A stretch of DNA of 64,000 bases. It comes from Rhodobacteraceae bacterium F11138. GTDB lineage: Bacteria; Pseudomonadota; Alphaproteobacteria; Rhodobacterales; Rhodobacteraceae. Below are positions 9,543 through 17,824 of this stretch, piece by piece. The notes below the pieces were generated by a model that saw only the letters and a program-made list of their open reading frames with translations, had not been told where the DNA came from and made no database searches. The translations under genes and the position numbers were made by a program. Position 1 is the stretch's first letter, and each line of letters begins with the position of its first letter. The stretch is taken from the NCBI GenBank assembly GCA_016521575.1, contig JAEKDP010000004.1:248001-312000 (forward strand). Reading direction: 5' to 3'.

Positions 9543-10654
9543 TGACACAGGTGCGGGTCAAAGGGTTCAAGATTTTCAAGGACCGGCACGGCAAGCAGCG
9601 ATGTTATCACCGCGAGACCGGCCACAAGGTTGACCTGACCCACGCGCCTATTGGTTCCGCCGAGTTCTTTGCCGAATGCGAGACGATCCGCGCGATCGCC
9701 GAGGCGCAGCGGGCGAAGGCACCGAAGGCCGGAACACTTGGGGGGCTGATCCAGTCCTACTTTGAGACCGAGCACTTCCAAAACCTCGCCGAAGCCACCC
9801 GGCGCGACTACCGCAAATGTGCCGATTTCCTTGAGCCGATCCGCGATACGCCGATCCACGTTATCGACACACCGCTAATCGCGGGTATCCATGACAAGGC
9901 CGCAAAGAAGATTGGTTGGCGGCGGGCAAATATGGTCCGCACGCTTCTCAGCGAGGTGTTTCGCTACAATATCCCGCAGGGGCTCATCTCCGCCAACTTC
10001 GCCAAAGACGTCATTCCCAAGAGACGCCCGCGCGACCGCGCATATGCCAACCGCCCTTGGACCATCGAAGAACGGGACACCGTCTTGGGCAAGGCCAAGC
10101 CTCATGTGCGCGTGGCCCTTGCCCTGATGATGAACACCGGCCTCGACCCGTCCGACGCCCTAAGATTGCGGAATGATCAGGTCGACGGCGGCACGATCTG
10201 GGGCGTACGCGGCAAGACAGGCGAAGAGGTTGCGATTCCGGTCAGCCCGACCCTTCAGGCCGCGCTTAACCGCATGCCTAACCACGACGCCGAGACTGTG
10301 CTTTCCAATTCGCGCGGTGAGGCATGGACATACAACGGCTTTTCGACCGTTTGGCACCGCTTCAAAACCGCCCTTGAGAATGAAGGCCTTATTGAAAAAG
10401 GCCTGACCCTCAAGGGCTTGCGGCACACCGTCGCCACGACTTTGCGCGAAGCAGGGCTCGATGAACGCCGCATCGCCGACCTTCTAGGACAGAAGACACC
10501 TTCCATGGCGCGGCACTATTCCCGCTCGGCCAACCTTGCCGAAAAGAACCGCGAAACCATAGCGACGCTGGAAAAAGAAAACGAAAAGCGCGCGAAGATT
10601 GTCAAACCTTCGCAGAAAAGCGTCAAACCTGACCGAAACGAGGATCAATCATGA
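9542..10654 (+). CDS. Tyrosine-type site-specific integrase
   Basis: 370 aa from ATG 9542, which overlaps the previous stop. An N-terminal SAM-like core-binding domain (about 63-160) precedes the catalytic domain (about 170-335). Catalytic-region landmarks are GLDPSDALRL (about 200-209), RGKTGEEVAIP (223-233), LKGLRHT (290-296) and LLGQKTPSMARHYS with Tyr326. The Arg of LRHT, the hairpin Lys and the nucleophilic Tyr are present. The first catalytic Arg of the family (GLR) reads GLD here, and the usual HxLR and LGH histidines read Lys and Gln. It points at tRNA-Phe 31 bp downstream, the likely attachment site. Confidence 0.93.
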   Translation: MTQVRVKGFKIFKDRHGKQRCYHRETGHKVDLTHAPIGSAEFFAECETIRAIAEAQRAKAPKAGTLGGLIQSYFETEHFQNLAEATRRDYRKCADFLEPIRDTPIHVIDTPLIAGIHDKAAKKIGWRRANMVRTLLSEVFRYNIPQGLISANFAKDVIPKRRPRDRAYANRPWTIEERDTVLGKAKPHVRVALALMMNTGLDPSDALRLRNDQVDGGTIWGVRGKTGEEVAIPVSPTLQAALNRMPNHDAETVLSNSRGEAWTYNGFSTVWHRFKTALENEGLIEKGLTLKGLRHTVATTLREAGLDERRIADLLGQKTPSMARHYSRSANLAEKNRETIATLEKENEKRAKIVKPSQKSVKPDRNEDQS

Positions 10655-10685
10655 GCAAAAAATACAAATATATCAGGATGTTAAA

Positions 10686-10760
10686 TGGTGCCCGGGGGCG
10701 GAATCGAACCACCGACACGAGGATTTTCAATCCACTGCTCTACCCCTGAGCTACCCGGGC
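10686..10760 (-). tRNA. tRNA-Phe (anticodon GAA)
   Basis: 75 nt including an encoded CCA (10686-10688). On the minus strand the acceptor GCCCGGG pairs with CCCGGGC, the D-arm is GCTC/GAGC, the anticodon loop TTGAAAA carries GAA, and the T-arm GGTGG-TTCGATT-CCGCC is intact. The anticodon stem has one T-T mismatch (positions 28 and 42). The 3' end faces the integrase, so this gene is the probable insertion target of the island on the left. Confidence 0.96.
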
Positions 10761-10843
10761 AACGGGAAGGCTTGCGCCTTGGGGTGGGCGCGTTCTAGGC
10801 CCTGTGCGCTGTGGTGTCCAGAGCCTTTTTCGATCCATCCCGA

Positions 10844-11026
10844 TCAATGCGGTCGTTCGGGCTTGGTTTTCACGACTTCCTGTGCTTTTTCAGCATCTTC
10901 AGGATCATCGGATGGGATGGCATAGGCGCCGTTCAGCCACCTTCCCAGATCCCTGTCAGCGCATCGCTTCGAACAGAACGGACGAAACTTCCTGTCGGTC
11001 GCCTGACCGCAAACGGGACAGGTCAT
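10844..11026 (-). CDS. yacG: DNA gyrase inhibitor YacG, zinc-ribbon protein
   Basis: 60 aa. A four-cysteine zinc ribbon (CPVCGQ at residues 3-8, FCSKRCADRD at about 18-27) is followed by LGRWLNGAYAIP, the diagnostic YacG segment. In E. coli YacG binds GyrB and inhibits supercoiling. Its ATG overlaps the stop of the RNase gene upstream (11023-11026, ATGA). It is the last gene of the infA-maf-RNase-yacG run. Confidence 0.93.
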   Translation of the reverse strand: MTCPVCGQATDRKFRPFCSKRCADRDLGRWLNGAYAIPSDDPEDAEKAQEVVKTKPERPH

Positions 11027-12045
11027 CGCAACAGCTCAAGCAACGGGGGGCGGCCGCGTTTGCGCTGCAACTCGAAATGACCCGATGGGGTCCAGCCCAG
11101 CAGTGCCGTTTCTTCGCTATCCGCACGAAACGCGGCGCGCAGCGTGGTTTCAAAGGCACGGCGGTCCTTCTTCGGCATGGGCGCAAGATCCAGTGTGATT
11201 TGCCCGCCCAGCCCGCGCAGACGCAAGGCGCGCGGCAGGGTGCGCGCACAGGCCATATTGGCCTTGAGCCCGGCAGCAAGCGAGGCGTCGTTGCCGGTAT
11301 TCACATCGACCGCTACCAACGCGCGGGTTGGCTCGATATACATGCCAGCACCGCCGCCAAGAGGTTCAAAGGGCTTCGTCGCATCGTCGAGCGCGTCCAG
11401 CACAGCGTGGGTGGCAAAGCCGCCAGGTTCGGTCACGATCTCGGCCGGTTCGACCCATTCGCGCCAGGCCAGACTGTGCGGGCTATCGCCATCCAGCAGC
11501 CGTTCAGAATCGGTTCCCGCATCCTGCATCAGCTGTTCGGCCAAGGCAGCCATCTCGGCAATGTCTTCGGCAATGGCCCCTGCTTCGGCCCCGGCACAGG
11601 ACGAGCGCAGGATCAGCCCATACCCGGAATTGCCCATTGTCTCGTGCGCGACTTCCAGCAGGCGGTCCCGTTCGTCATCATCCCGAATCGCGCGCGACAC
11701 ATTCAGCCCGGGCGCATTCGGGATCACGATGGCATAGCGGCTTTTGAAGAGAAGCTTCTGCGTCACGGGAATCGCCTTGCCCGGCTCGGCGTAGCCGGAC
11801 ACCTGGACCAGCAGCAGATCGCCAGGGGCCAACCCCTTGATCCGGCGCAGAAAGGCCGATCCGTCAGGCGTAGACAGAAACATCCCCCCCTGGCCTTTTA
11901 CCGGCCGGTCAGCGCGCGCGCGATACACAGTGCCAGGCGCCGGACGGTCGCTTTGAATCAAGATGTCTTCAAGTCTGCCGTCAACCATCAAGGCCGCGGC
12001 TTCGCGGTCTTGCAGGTGATCCAGGATGATGCTGCGGCCCTTCAT
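11023..12045 (-). CDS. Ribonuclease E/G family protein (short form)
   Basis: 340 aa from ATG 12045, which overlaps the maf stop by 4 bp; a longer reading frame exists upstream but overlaps maf. The RNase E/G core is recognisable: an S1-like segment near the N-terminus ([24 protein letters not shown]), the ribonuclease domain with the metal-binding region VDVNTG (DVNTGND), and [15 protein letters not shown]. It is shorter than RNase G (~490 aa) and lacks the scaffold of RNase E. The C-terminal [21 protein letters not shown] matches the family end. It likely acts in rRNA or mRNA processing. This short form next to maf and infA is typical of Rhodobacterales. Confidence 0.88.
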   Translation of the reverse strand: MKGRSIILDHLQDREAAALMVDGRLEDILIQSDRPAPGTVYRARADRPVKGQGGMFLSTPDGSAFLRRIKGLAPGDLLLVQVSGYAEPGKAIPVTQKLLFKSRYAIVIPNAPGLNVSRAIRDDDERDRLLEVAHETMGNSGYGLILRSSCAGAEAGAIAEDIAEMAALAEQLMQDAGTDSERLLDGDSPHSLAWREWVEPAEIVTEPGGFATHAVLDALDDATKPFEPLGGGAGMYIEPTRALVAVDVNTGNDASLAAGLKANMACARTLPRALRLRGLGGQITLDLAPMPKKDRRAFETTLRAAFRADSEETALLGWTPSGHFELQRKRGRPPLLELLR

Positions 12046-12620
12046 GCCGCCCTCTGGAAAAGGCTGACACCGGCGGATTTCAACAGGCCGGCTGTCTCTG
12101 CCAGGGGCAGGCCGACAATTCCCGTAAAGCTGCCGCTGATCCACGGAATGAACGCGCCGGCGGGACCCTGTATGGCATAGGCCCCGGCTTTGCCGCGCCA
12201 GTCGTCCGTCGCAAGATAGGCGTTGAGGTCATCAACGGACAGCCGTTTCATGCGCACCGCACTGACCACATCCTTTTCCCAGATCCGGTCACCACAACGA
12301 ACCGCAACCGCGGTGACGACCCGGTGGCGCCGCCCGGACAATGCCAACAGGAAGCTGGCGGCTTCACCCACATCTGCCGGCTTGCCGAGAATGCGGCGTC
12401 CAAGCGCCACGGTGGTATCAGCGCACAGCACGACATCCTCGGGTGACGCCGCGACGGCCTCGACCTTTTGGCGGGCGATGCGTGTGCAATACGGTCGGGG
12501 CAATTCGGTCCCGCGCGGGGTTTCATCAATATCGGGAGGGAGAATGGCATCGGGCACGACCCCGAGCTGAGCCAGCAGGTCCAGCCGTCTGGGGCTGCCC
12601 GATCCCAAGATAAACGCCAT
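12042..12620 (-). CDS. maf: Maf nucleotide pyrophosphatase
   Basis: 192 aa. N-terminal [16 protein letters not shown] is the Maf signature with the SxRR substrate loop; [19 protein letters not shown] contains the catalytic Asp. Maf proteins hydrolyse non-canonical or modified nucleoside triphosphates to monophosphates in the cytoplasm. It lies 11 bp downstream of infA and overlaps the RNase gene by 4 bp, so the three are likely one transcript. Confidence 0.95.
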   Translation of the reverse strand: MAFILGSGSPRRLDLLAQLGVVPDAILPPDIDETPRGTELPRPYCTRIARQKVEAVAASPEDVVLCADTTVALGRRILGKPADVGEAASFLLALSGRRHRVVTAVAVRCGDRIWEKDVVSAVRMKRLSVDDLNAYLATDDWRGKAGAYAIQGPAGAFIPWISGSFTGIVGLPLAETAGLLKSAGVSLFQRAA

Positions 12621-12631
12621 GCGAACCGACG

Positions 12632-12850
12632 TTATTTGAAACGATAGTTGATCCGACCCTTGGTCAGATCATAGGGGGTCATTTCGACCTGCACCTTGTC
12701 GCCGGCCAGAACACGGATGCGATTCTTGCGCATCTTTCCTGCGGTATGTGCGATGATTTCATGGCCATTCTCTAGTTCGACCCGAAACGTCGCATTCGGC
12801 AGGAGTTCCTTCACGACGCCGGGGAATTCGAGAGTATCTTCCTTGGCCAT
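12632..12850 (-). CDS. infA: Translation initiation factor IF-1
   Basis: 72 aa, full length. The S1/OB fold is complete from [20 protein letters not shown] to [13 protein letters not shown], nearly identical to the bacterial consensus. It binds the ribosomal A site and aids IF-2 and IF-3 in start selection. It heads the infA-maf-RNase-yacG set; a GGAGA element (12854-12858 on the minus strand) precedes the ATG. The 251 bp before it (12851-13101) hold no recognisable gene and should contain its promoter. Confidence 0.98.
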   Translation of the reverse strand: MAKEDTLEFPGVVKELLPNATFRVELENGHEIIAHTAGKMRKNRIRVLAGDKVQVEMTPYDLTKGRINYRFK

Positions 12851-13101
12851 GTTGTCTCCATCATTGTGAGTCCCGCTCAGCGGGGCGTGCGGTTAGATGA
12901 TGCCTTTTCAGGGGTTTTTCAAGCGCACAATCGGGGAATACCGGGATTTGTTACCGATTTGAAACGTCGGCACATGAAAATGCCGCGATCCGTGAGCATC
13001 GCACCCGCCCTGACGCACGCCATGGTTGTATTTTCCGGGGGTTTTCTGTTCAGCCCCGCCAAAGCCCCCTGCCCGACCACTGTTGCGCCGGGAACCGAAG
13101 G

Positions 13102-13560
13102 TCATTGAACCAGTTCCGGGCGGCCCCAATGATCCAGCAGATGCTGCACGATCTGATCTCGGGTTTGCCGATAGCTGGCCAGCTTGGATTCGCGGTTTTC
13201 TCCCAGGCCGGTGGGATCCAGGATCTGCCAGTATTCTACGGTCAGGTGATAGTACCGCGTCAACTCCAGCGCCCGGCGCTGGCTGGCCGGGGACAGCGCA
13301 ACCACCAGATCGAACGAGGACAGATCATCGCCCCATTGCTCCATCTCATCGAAACTGCGCGAGCGATGGCGTGAAAGCTCTACGTTCAGTTCCTGACAGA
13401 CGGCAATGGCAAACCCGTCGATTTCCATGTCATTGGTGACACCGACGGATTGAACATAGGTTCCGGTGCCATAGAATTTCTTCATGATCCCCTCGGCCAT
13501 GGGCGAGCGGACCGCGTTGTGGTCGCAGCAGAACAGAATGGACTGGGGCAGCGTCGGCAA
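13102..13560 (-). CDS. Low-molecular-weight protein-tyrosine-phosphatase family protein
   Basis: 152 aa from a TTG start at 13560, three bases after the UPF0262 stop, with GGAGG 7 bases before it. The P-loop reads C-D-H-N-A-V-R-S (Cys12 to Arg18, Cx5R) followed by PMAEG. A DPTG near the C-terminus supplies the general-acid Asp. This is the LMW phosphatase/arsenate reductase fold. Substitution of the usual GN-x-C by DHNAV is seen in the version that sits beside UPF0262. The substrate is unknown. Confidence 0.88.
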   Translation of the reverse strand: MPTLPQSILFCCDHNAVRSPMAEGIMKKFYGTGTYVQSVGVTNDMEIDGFAIAVCQELNVELSRHRSRSFDEMEQWGDDLSSFDLVVALSPASQRRALELTRYYHLTVEYWQILDPTGLGENRESKLASYRQTRDQIVQHLLDHWGRPELVQ

Positions 13561-13563
13561 GCC

Positions 13564-14043
13564 TCAGCCTCCGAAATGCAGAACGCAAATCAGGGTGAAC
13601 AGGCGGCGTGCGGTATCGGTGTCGATATCTGCCTTGCCTTGCAAGCGTTCCTGCAAAACGCGACTGCCTTCGTTGTGAATGCCGCGCCGCGCCATGTCGA
13701 TGGTTTCAATCTGGCTGGGCGGCATGGTTTTGACCGCGTCGAAATAGCTTTCGCAAATCTGGTAGTAATCCTTGACCACCTGCCGGAAGGGCGACAGGGA
13801 CAGATGGAATTCCGCGGCTTTTCCGCCGTCGGGCGTCTGAACATCGAACACAAGCCGCTTGTCGCGAATCGCCAGGTTCAGGCTATAGGGACCGGTCGGG
13901 ACCAAACGGTCGTCCCGTTGAGGCAGCGCAAAGCTGTTTTCTTCCAGCAAATCGAACATGGCAACCTTGCGTTCCTGCTCGATCTCGGGCGTCGGCGGGG
14001 GCAATCCCGCGTCATCCAGTGCGATATCAATGATGTGCGACAT
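13564..14043 (-). CDS. UPF0262 family protein
   Basis: 159 aa. It matches the alphaproteobacterial UPF0262 family along its length (LDDAGLPPPTPEIEQERKVA... DYYQICESYFDA... IDMARRGIHNEGS). No catalytic motif or membrane segment can be seen, and its function is unknown. It is the first gene of a pair with the LMW phosphatase, 3 bp apart. In related genomes it usually follows hisD; here a surface-protein gene separates them. Confidence 0.92.
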   Translation of the reverse strand: MSHIIDIALDDAGLPPPTPEIEQERKVAMFDLLEENSFALPQRDDRLVPTGPYSLNLAIRDKRLVFDVQTPDGGKAAEFHLSLSPFRQVVKDYYQICESYFDAVKTMPPSQIETIDMARRGIHNEGSRVLQERLQGKADIDTDTARRLFTLICVLHFGG

Positions 14044-14216
14044 GGCGTCGATACCTGTTCATGGTTTGGCGCGCTATGATCGCCTGCGCGCCAAGGCCCG
14101 ATAGCACGCAGGTTCACACCTGTCACGTTCGCGCGTGCATTGGGGGCAACTCAAACTGAAAATGGGACCCGAAGGCCCCATTTACAACAATTCCATATTG
14201 GGCAATGGGCCGTGGC

Positions 14217-14864
14217 TCAGGCCTTTTTGCGGCGACGTGCAATGCCCATGCCGCCCAGAGCGGTCAGCAGCAGAATGCCGCCGGCGGGCAGCGGAACCGG
14301 TGTGGCGCGCAGCGTCGAGTTGACGTTCGCGGACTGATAGTTCGCGTCGGTTACGATGGTGAAGACACTTTTCAGATCAAACATCGAGGACATCGCAACG
14401 GTGTCATAGGTGATATCGGACAGGTTGACCGGGCCAGAGGCGGCAGCAAAGTCCAGCGCATCGCCAACGGTTTGGTACCCGCTGCCGGTGTTGATAAAGT
14501 GCTCGACGGTCACGGTCAGGCCGATATCGGACACCGTGCCCGAACCGATCAAGCTGAGATCGGGGCCGGAAAAGCCGGTCAGGTTGGTCTGTTCGGCCGA
14601 AATCTGCAGCGATCCGACGCCGTTGACCTGGATTGACGAGGTGTTCAGGGTATAGGCATCGGCATTTGTTGAAATGCCGCCAGACGCGATCTGGATGTCA
14701 AAGCCGCCCGCTGTTCCGCTGAAATTCGCCATCGTTGCGCCGACCACGGTCTGATCGACGCCGGCGGTTCCCAAATCGTCGATGGTCAGCGTCAGGGCAG
14801 ACGAAAGGGTCGGAGCGAGGGTAACGGCGGCTACGAGGCCCAGCAATTTGATTCTATTAATCAT
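14217..14864 (-). CDS. Secreted protein with VPLPA-CTERM sorting signal
   Basis: 215 aa. An N-terminal signal peptide (MINRIKLLGLVAAVTLAPTLSSA) is followed by a Ser/Thr/Gly/Asn-rich, beta-type domain with no cysteines. The end is a textbook sorting tail: VPLPAGG, a hydrophobic helix (ILLLTALGGMGIA) and RRRKK. This is the VPLPA-CTERM signal handled by an exosortase, not present in this window. The mature protein should be exported to the surface or into the extracellular matrix. The middle region is not recognised. It sits alone between hisD and UPF0262 with its own promoter. Confidence 0.85.
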   Translation of the reverse strand: MINRIKLLGLVAAVTLAPTLSSALTLTIDDLGTAGVDQTVVGATMANFSGTAGGFDIQIASGGISTNADAYTLNTSSIQVNGVGSLQISAEQTNLTGFSGPDLSLIGSGTVSDIGLTVTVEHFINTGSGYQTVGDALDFAAASGPVNLSDITYDTVAMSSMFDLKSVFTIVTDANYQSANVNSTLRATPVPLPAGGILLLTALGGMGIARRRKKA

Positions 14865-14950
14865 GTTCCATTTCCACTTATTACGAGTATGCCACTCAGT
14901 ATGGTCGGCAAGCTACCGCCTACCACGTCAGATTTAACCGGTAAAGGGCA

Positions 14951-14979
14951 TATAAATCAAGTTTTCCCTATATTTTCAA
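14951..14979 (-). promoter_or_regulatory. Possible sigma-70 promoter for the VPLPA-CTERM gene
   Basis: On the minus strand TTGAAA (14979-14974) and TTTATA (14956-14951) are 17 bp apart, about 90 bp before the ATG. The stretch 14940-15000 is AT-rich, unlike its surroundings. The rest of the 244-bp gap to hisD shows no gene. Confidence 0.35.
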
Positions 14980-15108
14980 CGAATATGGTTAACGCTTACG
15001 GGTTACAGCTTTAGGGTGTTTTTTGCTTTCTGGCTTCACCTGTGCTTGCAAATCTCTCAGCCTCGCAGGAGCAAACTCTTTGCTTGACACGATTCCGCAG
15101 GCGCGTTT

Positions 15109-16419
15109 CTAGATCTGTGGGCGATTCAGACTGTCCAGCCGGGCGCGCACGCTCAGCCCGTGGGCCTGCAGGCTTTCGGAGTGGGCCAGCCGTTCCGCCG
15201 AAGGACCGATGGCCCGGAGCGCCTGCGGCGTCATCTGCGCCAGCGTGGTGCGTTTGAGGAAATCCATTACCGACAGGCCGGACGAGAACCGCGCCGAGCG
15301 GGCGGTGGGCAGGACGTGGTTGGGACCGCCAACATAGTCGCCGATCGCCTCGGGGGTCCATTGCCCCAGAAAGATCGCCCCGGCATGAACGGTTTTTTGG
15401 GACAGGCCGGCGGGATCGGCAACACATAGTTCCAGATGTTCGGGCGCGATTCGGTTGGACAGGTCCGCCGCCTCATCCAGATCCCGCACGGTAATCACGG
15501 CGCCATAGTCACGCCAGCTGGCCCCGGCGATTGCAGCGCGTTCCAGCGTCTGCAGACGTGTCTCGACCGCGTCGGCAACAGCGCGGCCAAAAGCGGCGTC
15601 ATCGGTGATCAGCAGCGATTGCGCGCTCGCATCGTGTTCCGCCTGCGACAGCAAATCCAACGCGATCCAGTCGGGATCGTTGTCGGCATCCGCAATCACC
15701 AGGATCTCGGAAGGACCGGCGATCATGTCGATACCGACCTTGCCAAATACCCGCCGCTTGGCCGCGGCGACAAAGGCGTTGCCCGGCCCGGTGATCTTGT
15801 CCACCGGGGCGATGGTTTGCGTACCATACGCCAGGGCAGCAATCGCCTGAGCACCGCCGATGCGATAGATTTCGTCGACCCCGGAAATCTGCGCCGCCAA
15901 CAGGACCAGCGGATTGACCTGCCCATCCGGCGTCGGCACGGTAACGACCAAACGTTCGACCCCGGCAACCTTGGCGGGAATTGCGTTCATCAGAACCGAC
16001 GAAGGATAGGATGCCAGCCCGCCCGGCACATACAACCCGGCGGCCGACACCGGCGACCAGCGCCAGCCCAGCGTCGCACCGTCCGCATCGGTCCACTGAT
16101 TGTCAGGCGGCAGTTGCGGGGAATGATAGGCACGGATGCGCTCGGCCGCCAGTTCCAGCGCCGCGCGATCCTGTGACGATACCCGGGCCACCGACTGCGC
16201 GATCTCATCGGCGCTGAAGGCCATGCGGTCCGGGGTCAGCGTCAGCCGGTCGAATTTCCGGGTCAGCTCAAGCACCGCCGCATCGCCCCGGTTGCGCACA
16301 TCGGTGATGATTTCGGTCACGGTGGCGTCCACGTCGGGGCTGTCTTCACGCTTGGCATTCAGCAAGGCAACAAAGGCAGTCTCGAAATCGGGCGCGGTGG
16401 TATCCAGAAACTGGGGCAT
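15109..16419 (-). CDS. hisD: Histidinol dehydrogenase
   Basis: 436 aa from ATG 16419, chosen because AGGAGA precedes it; an upstream in-frame ATG adds 11 non-conserved residues. Conserved blocks are GLYVPGGLASYPSSVLMNAIPA, the signature KITGPGNAFVAAAKR...GIDMIAGPSEI, and a C-terminal GGPNHVLPT. It is the last enzyme of histidine biosynthesis, oxidising L-histidinol to L-histidine with two NAD+ and a bound Zn2+. The downstream neighbour is the VPLPA protein. Confidence 0.97.
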   Translation of the reverse strand: MPQFLDTTAPDFETAFVALLNAKREDSPDVDATVTEIITDVRNRGDAAVLELTRKFDRLTLTPDRMAFSADEIAQSVARVSSQDRAALELAAERIRAYHSPQLPPDNQWTDADGATLGWRWSPVSAAGLYVPGGLASYPSSVLMNAIPAKVAGVERLVVTVPTPDGQVNPLVLLAAQISGVDEIYRIGGAQAIAALAYGTQTIAPVDKITGPGNAFVAAAKRRVFGKVGIDMIAGPSEILVIADADNDPDWIALDLLSQAEHDASAQSLLITDDAAFGRAVADAVETRLQTLERAAIAGASWRDYGAVITVRDLDEAADLSNRIAPEHLELCVADPAGLSQKTVHAGAIFLGQWTPEAIGDYVGGPNHVLPTARSARFSSGLSVMDFLKRTTLAQMTPQALRAIGPSAERLAHSESLQAHGLSVRARLDSLNRPQI

Positions 16420-16809
16420 ACAGCTCTCCTTTGGCCGCCGACATAACGGCAAGCTCGGGAAGCCTCAAGAAATATGCGCAACGCCCGGCTGGCAGAACCA
16501 TACGGTGCGCCCGGGGCTCGCGACAGAACACAGGAAACGGGTCGATATTTTTGCGGGATCGACAGTTGCATGCGGATTGGATCAACTTGAAATCGCCCGG
16601 CGGATCGGCAGTTTTCCGCATCAATCCGGGCGTTGCCGGATGCTGCCGACCGCGCGCCGCCGGTTCTTGGCACCGCTCGCACCGGCGTTGCCGCCTTTGT
16701 TGACGCCCTGGTCCCGGGTAGCGTCAGCGCCGAACACATGCCATTCTGCGGCCCAAAGGGCCCACGCCGAACCCCCAACCGCGACCTGCGCCATACAAGG
16801 TGACCTGAT
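16420..16809. other. Intergenic region between hisD and the MBL gene, no gene recognised
   Basis: 390 bp between divergent genes. Short frames occur on both strands, but none resembles a known protein and none has a convincing ribosome site. It should contain the hisD and MBL promoters. GGTGA at 16799-16803 is the ribosome site of the MBL gene. Confidence 0.5.
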
Positions 16810-17694
16810 ATGTCCAGCTATCCCGTCAACATGAACCTTACACCAGATGTGCATGCCTCGTTTGACGACGCGACCAACACGATCAGCTATATCGTAAAGG
16901 ACCCGACGTCCGGCGCCTGTGCCATTGTCGACAGCGTATTGGACATCGACATCGCCGCGGGACGGATCACGCATGACCATGCCGACGGATTGATAGAAAC
17001 GATCCGGAACAAAGGCCTGACGCTGGAATGGATCATCGAAACCCATGTCCACGCCGACCACCTGAGTGCCGCGCCCTATATCCAGAGCAAACTGGGCGGG
17101 AAAATCGGGATCGGCGCAAAGATCGTGATGGTGCAGGATACCTTTGGCAAGGTTTTCAACGAAGGCACCGAGTTCAGGCGCGACGGCAGCCAGTTCGATG
17201 CGCTGTTTGAGGATGGCGATACCTATATGGTGGGCAACATGCAGGGTTTTGCCATGTACACTCCGGGCCATACCCCGGCCTGCATGGTGCATGTCCTGGG
17301 CAACGCGGCCTTTGTCGGCGACACGTTGTTCATGCCTGATGGCGGTTCCGCGCGGGCGGATTTCCCCGGCGGCGATGCCGGCACGCTGTATGACTCGATC
17401 CAGAAGGTCCTGGCGTTGCCTGAGGAAATGCGCCTGTTCATGTGCCACGACTACGGACCCAATGGCCGGGACATCGCGTGGGAGACGACCGTTGGCGATG
17501 AAAAAGCCCACAACATTCATGTGGGCGGCAACAAGAGCAAGGCCGATTTCGTCAAGTTCCGCACTGAACGGGACGCCACGCTGGCAATGCCCACACTGAT
17601 CCTCCCGTCGTTGCAGGTGAACATGCGCGCCGGGGAAATACCTGCCGACAACGAGGGCCAGCCGATGTTGAAAGTTCCGATCAACAAACTCTGA
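16810..17694 (+). CDS. MBL-fold metallo-hydrolase, ETHE1/Blh-like
   Basis: 294 aa. The metal site THVHADH lies at about residues 78-84, with later ligands in TPGHTPACM (about 157), GDTLF (about 176) and a C-terminal-half His (MCHDYGPNG). The layout matches the beta-lactamase-fold persulfide dioxygenase/Blh group involved in sulfide and persulfide handling. The specific motif VGDTLFMPDGGSARADFPGGDA is typical of that group. Soluble, no signal peptide. No rhodanese, sulfite exporter or BigR-like regulator is adjacent, so the sulfur role rests on family resemblance. Confidence 0.85.
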   Translation: MSSYPVNMNLTPDVHASFDDATNTISYIVKDPTSGACAIVDSVLDIDIAAGRITHDHADGLIETIRNKGLTLEWIIETHVHADHLSAAPYIQSKLGGKIGIGAKIVMVQDTFGKVFNEGTEFRRDGSQFDALFEDGDTYMVGNMQGFAMYTPGHTPACMVHVLGNAAFVGDTLFMPDGGSARADFPGGDAGTLYDSIQKVLALPEEMRLFMCHDYGPNGRDIAWETTVGDEKAHNIHVGGNKSKADFVKFRTERDATLAMPTLILPSLQVNMRAGEIPADNEGQPMLKVPINKL

Positions 17695-17824
17695 TCAGCA
17701 CGCCGCCGGACCAGATTCCGCGGCCCGGCCCCAAAAGCGCCCGATCTGCTGACAAGAGAATGGTTTGCGGCGCGTGATGCTGTATTGTGGCGCCACAGGT
17801 TTGGGCATCGAACAGGGACCGCAC

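Larger units (their letters stand above)
1..10685. mobile_element. Right end of a tRNA-Phe-integrated genomic island (left end outside window)
   Basis: A tyrosine integrase (9542-10654) ends 31 bp from the 3' end of tRNA-Phe (10686-10760, minus strand). This is the classical arrangement of an island integrated at a tRNA 3' end. Leftwards come two small excisionase-like proteins, an XRE regulator and a type I restriction-modification operon, all typical cargo. To the right of the tRNA the content turns at once to housekeeping genes (yacG, RNase E/G, maf, infA). I saw no second copy of the tRNA 3' end in bases 1-10685, so the other attachment site is probably beyond the left edge. The boundary is inferred from gene content and is not proven by a direct repeat. 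Confidence 0.55.

Noticed and set aside
10804-12180. 458-aa plus-strand open frame
   Set aside because: Antisense to yacG, the RNase E/G gene and part of maf, all recognised families.
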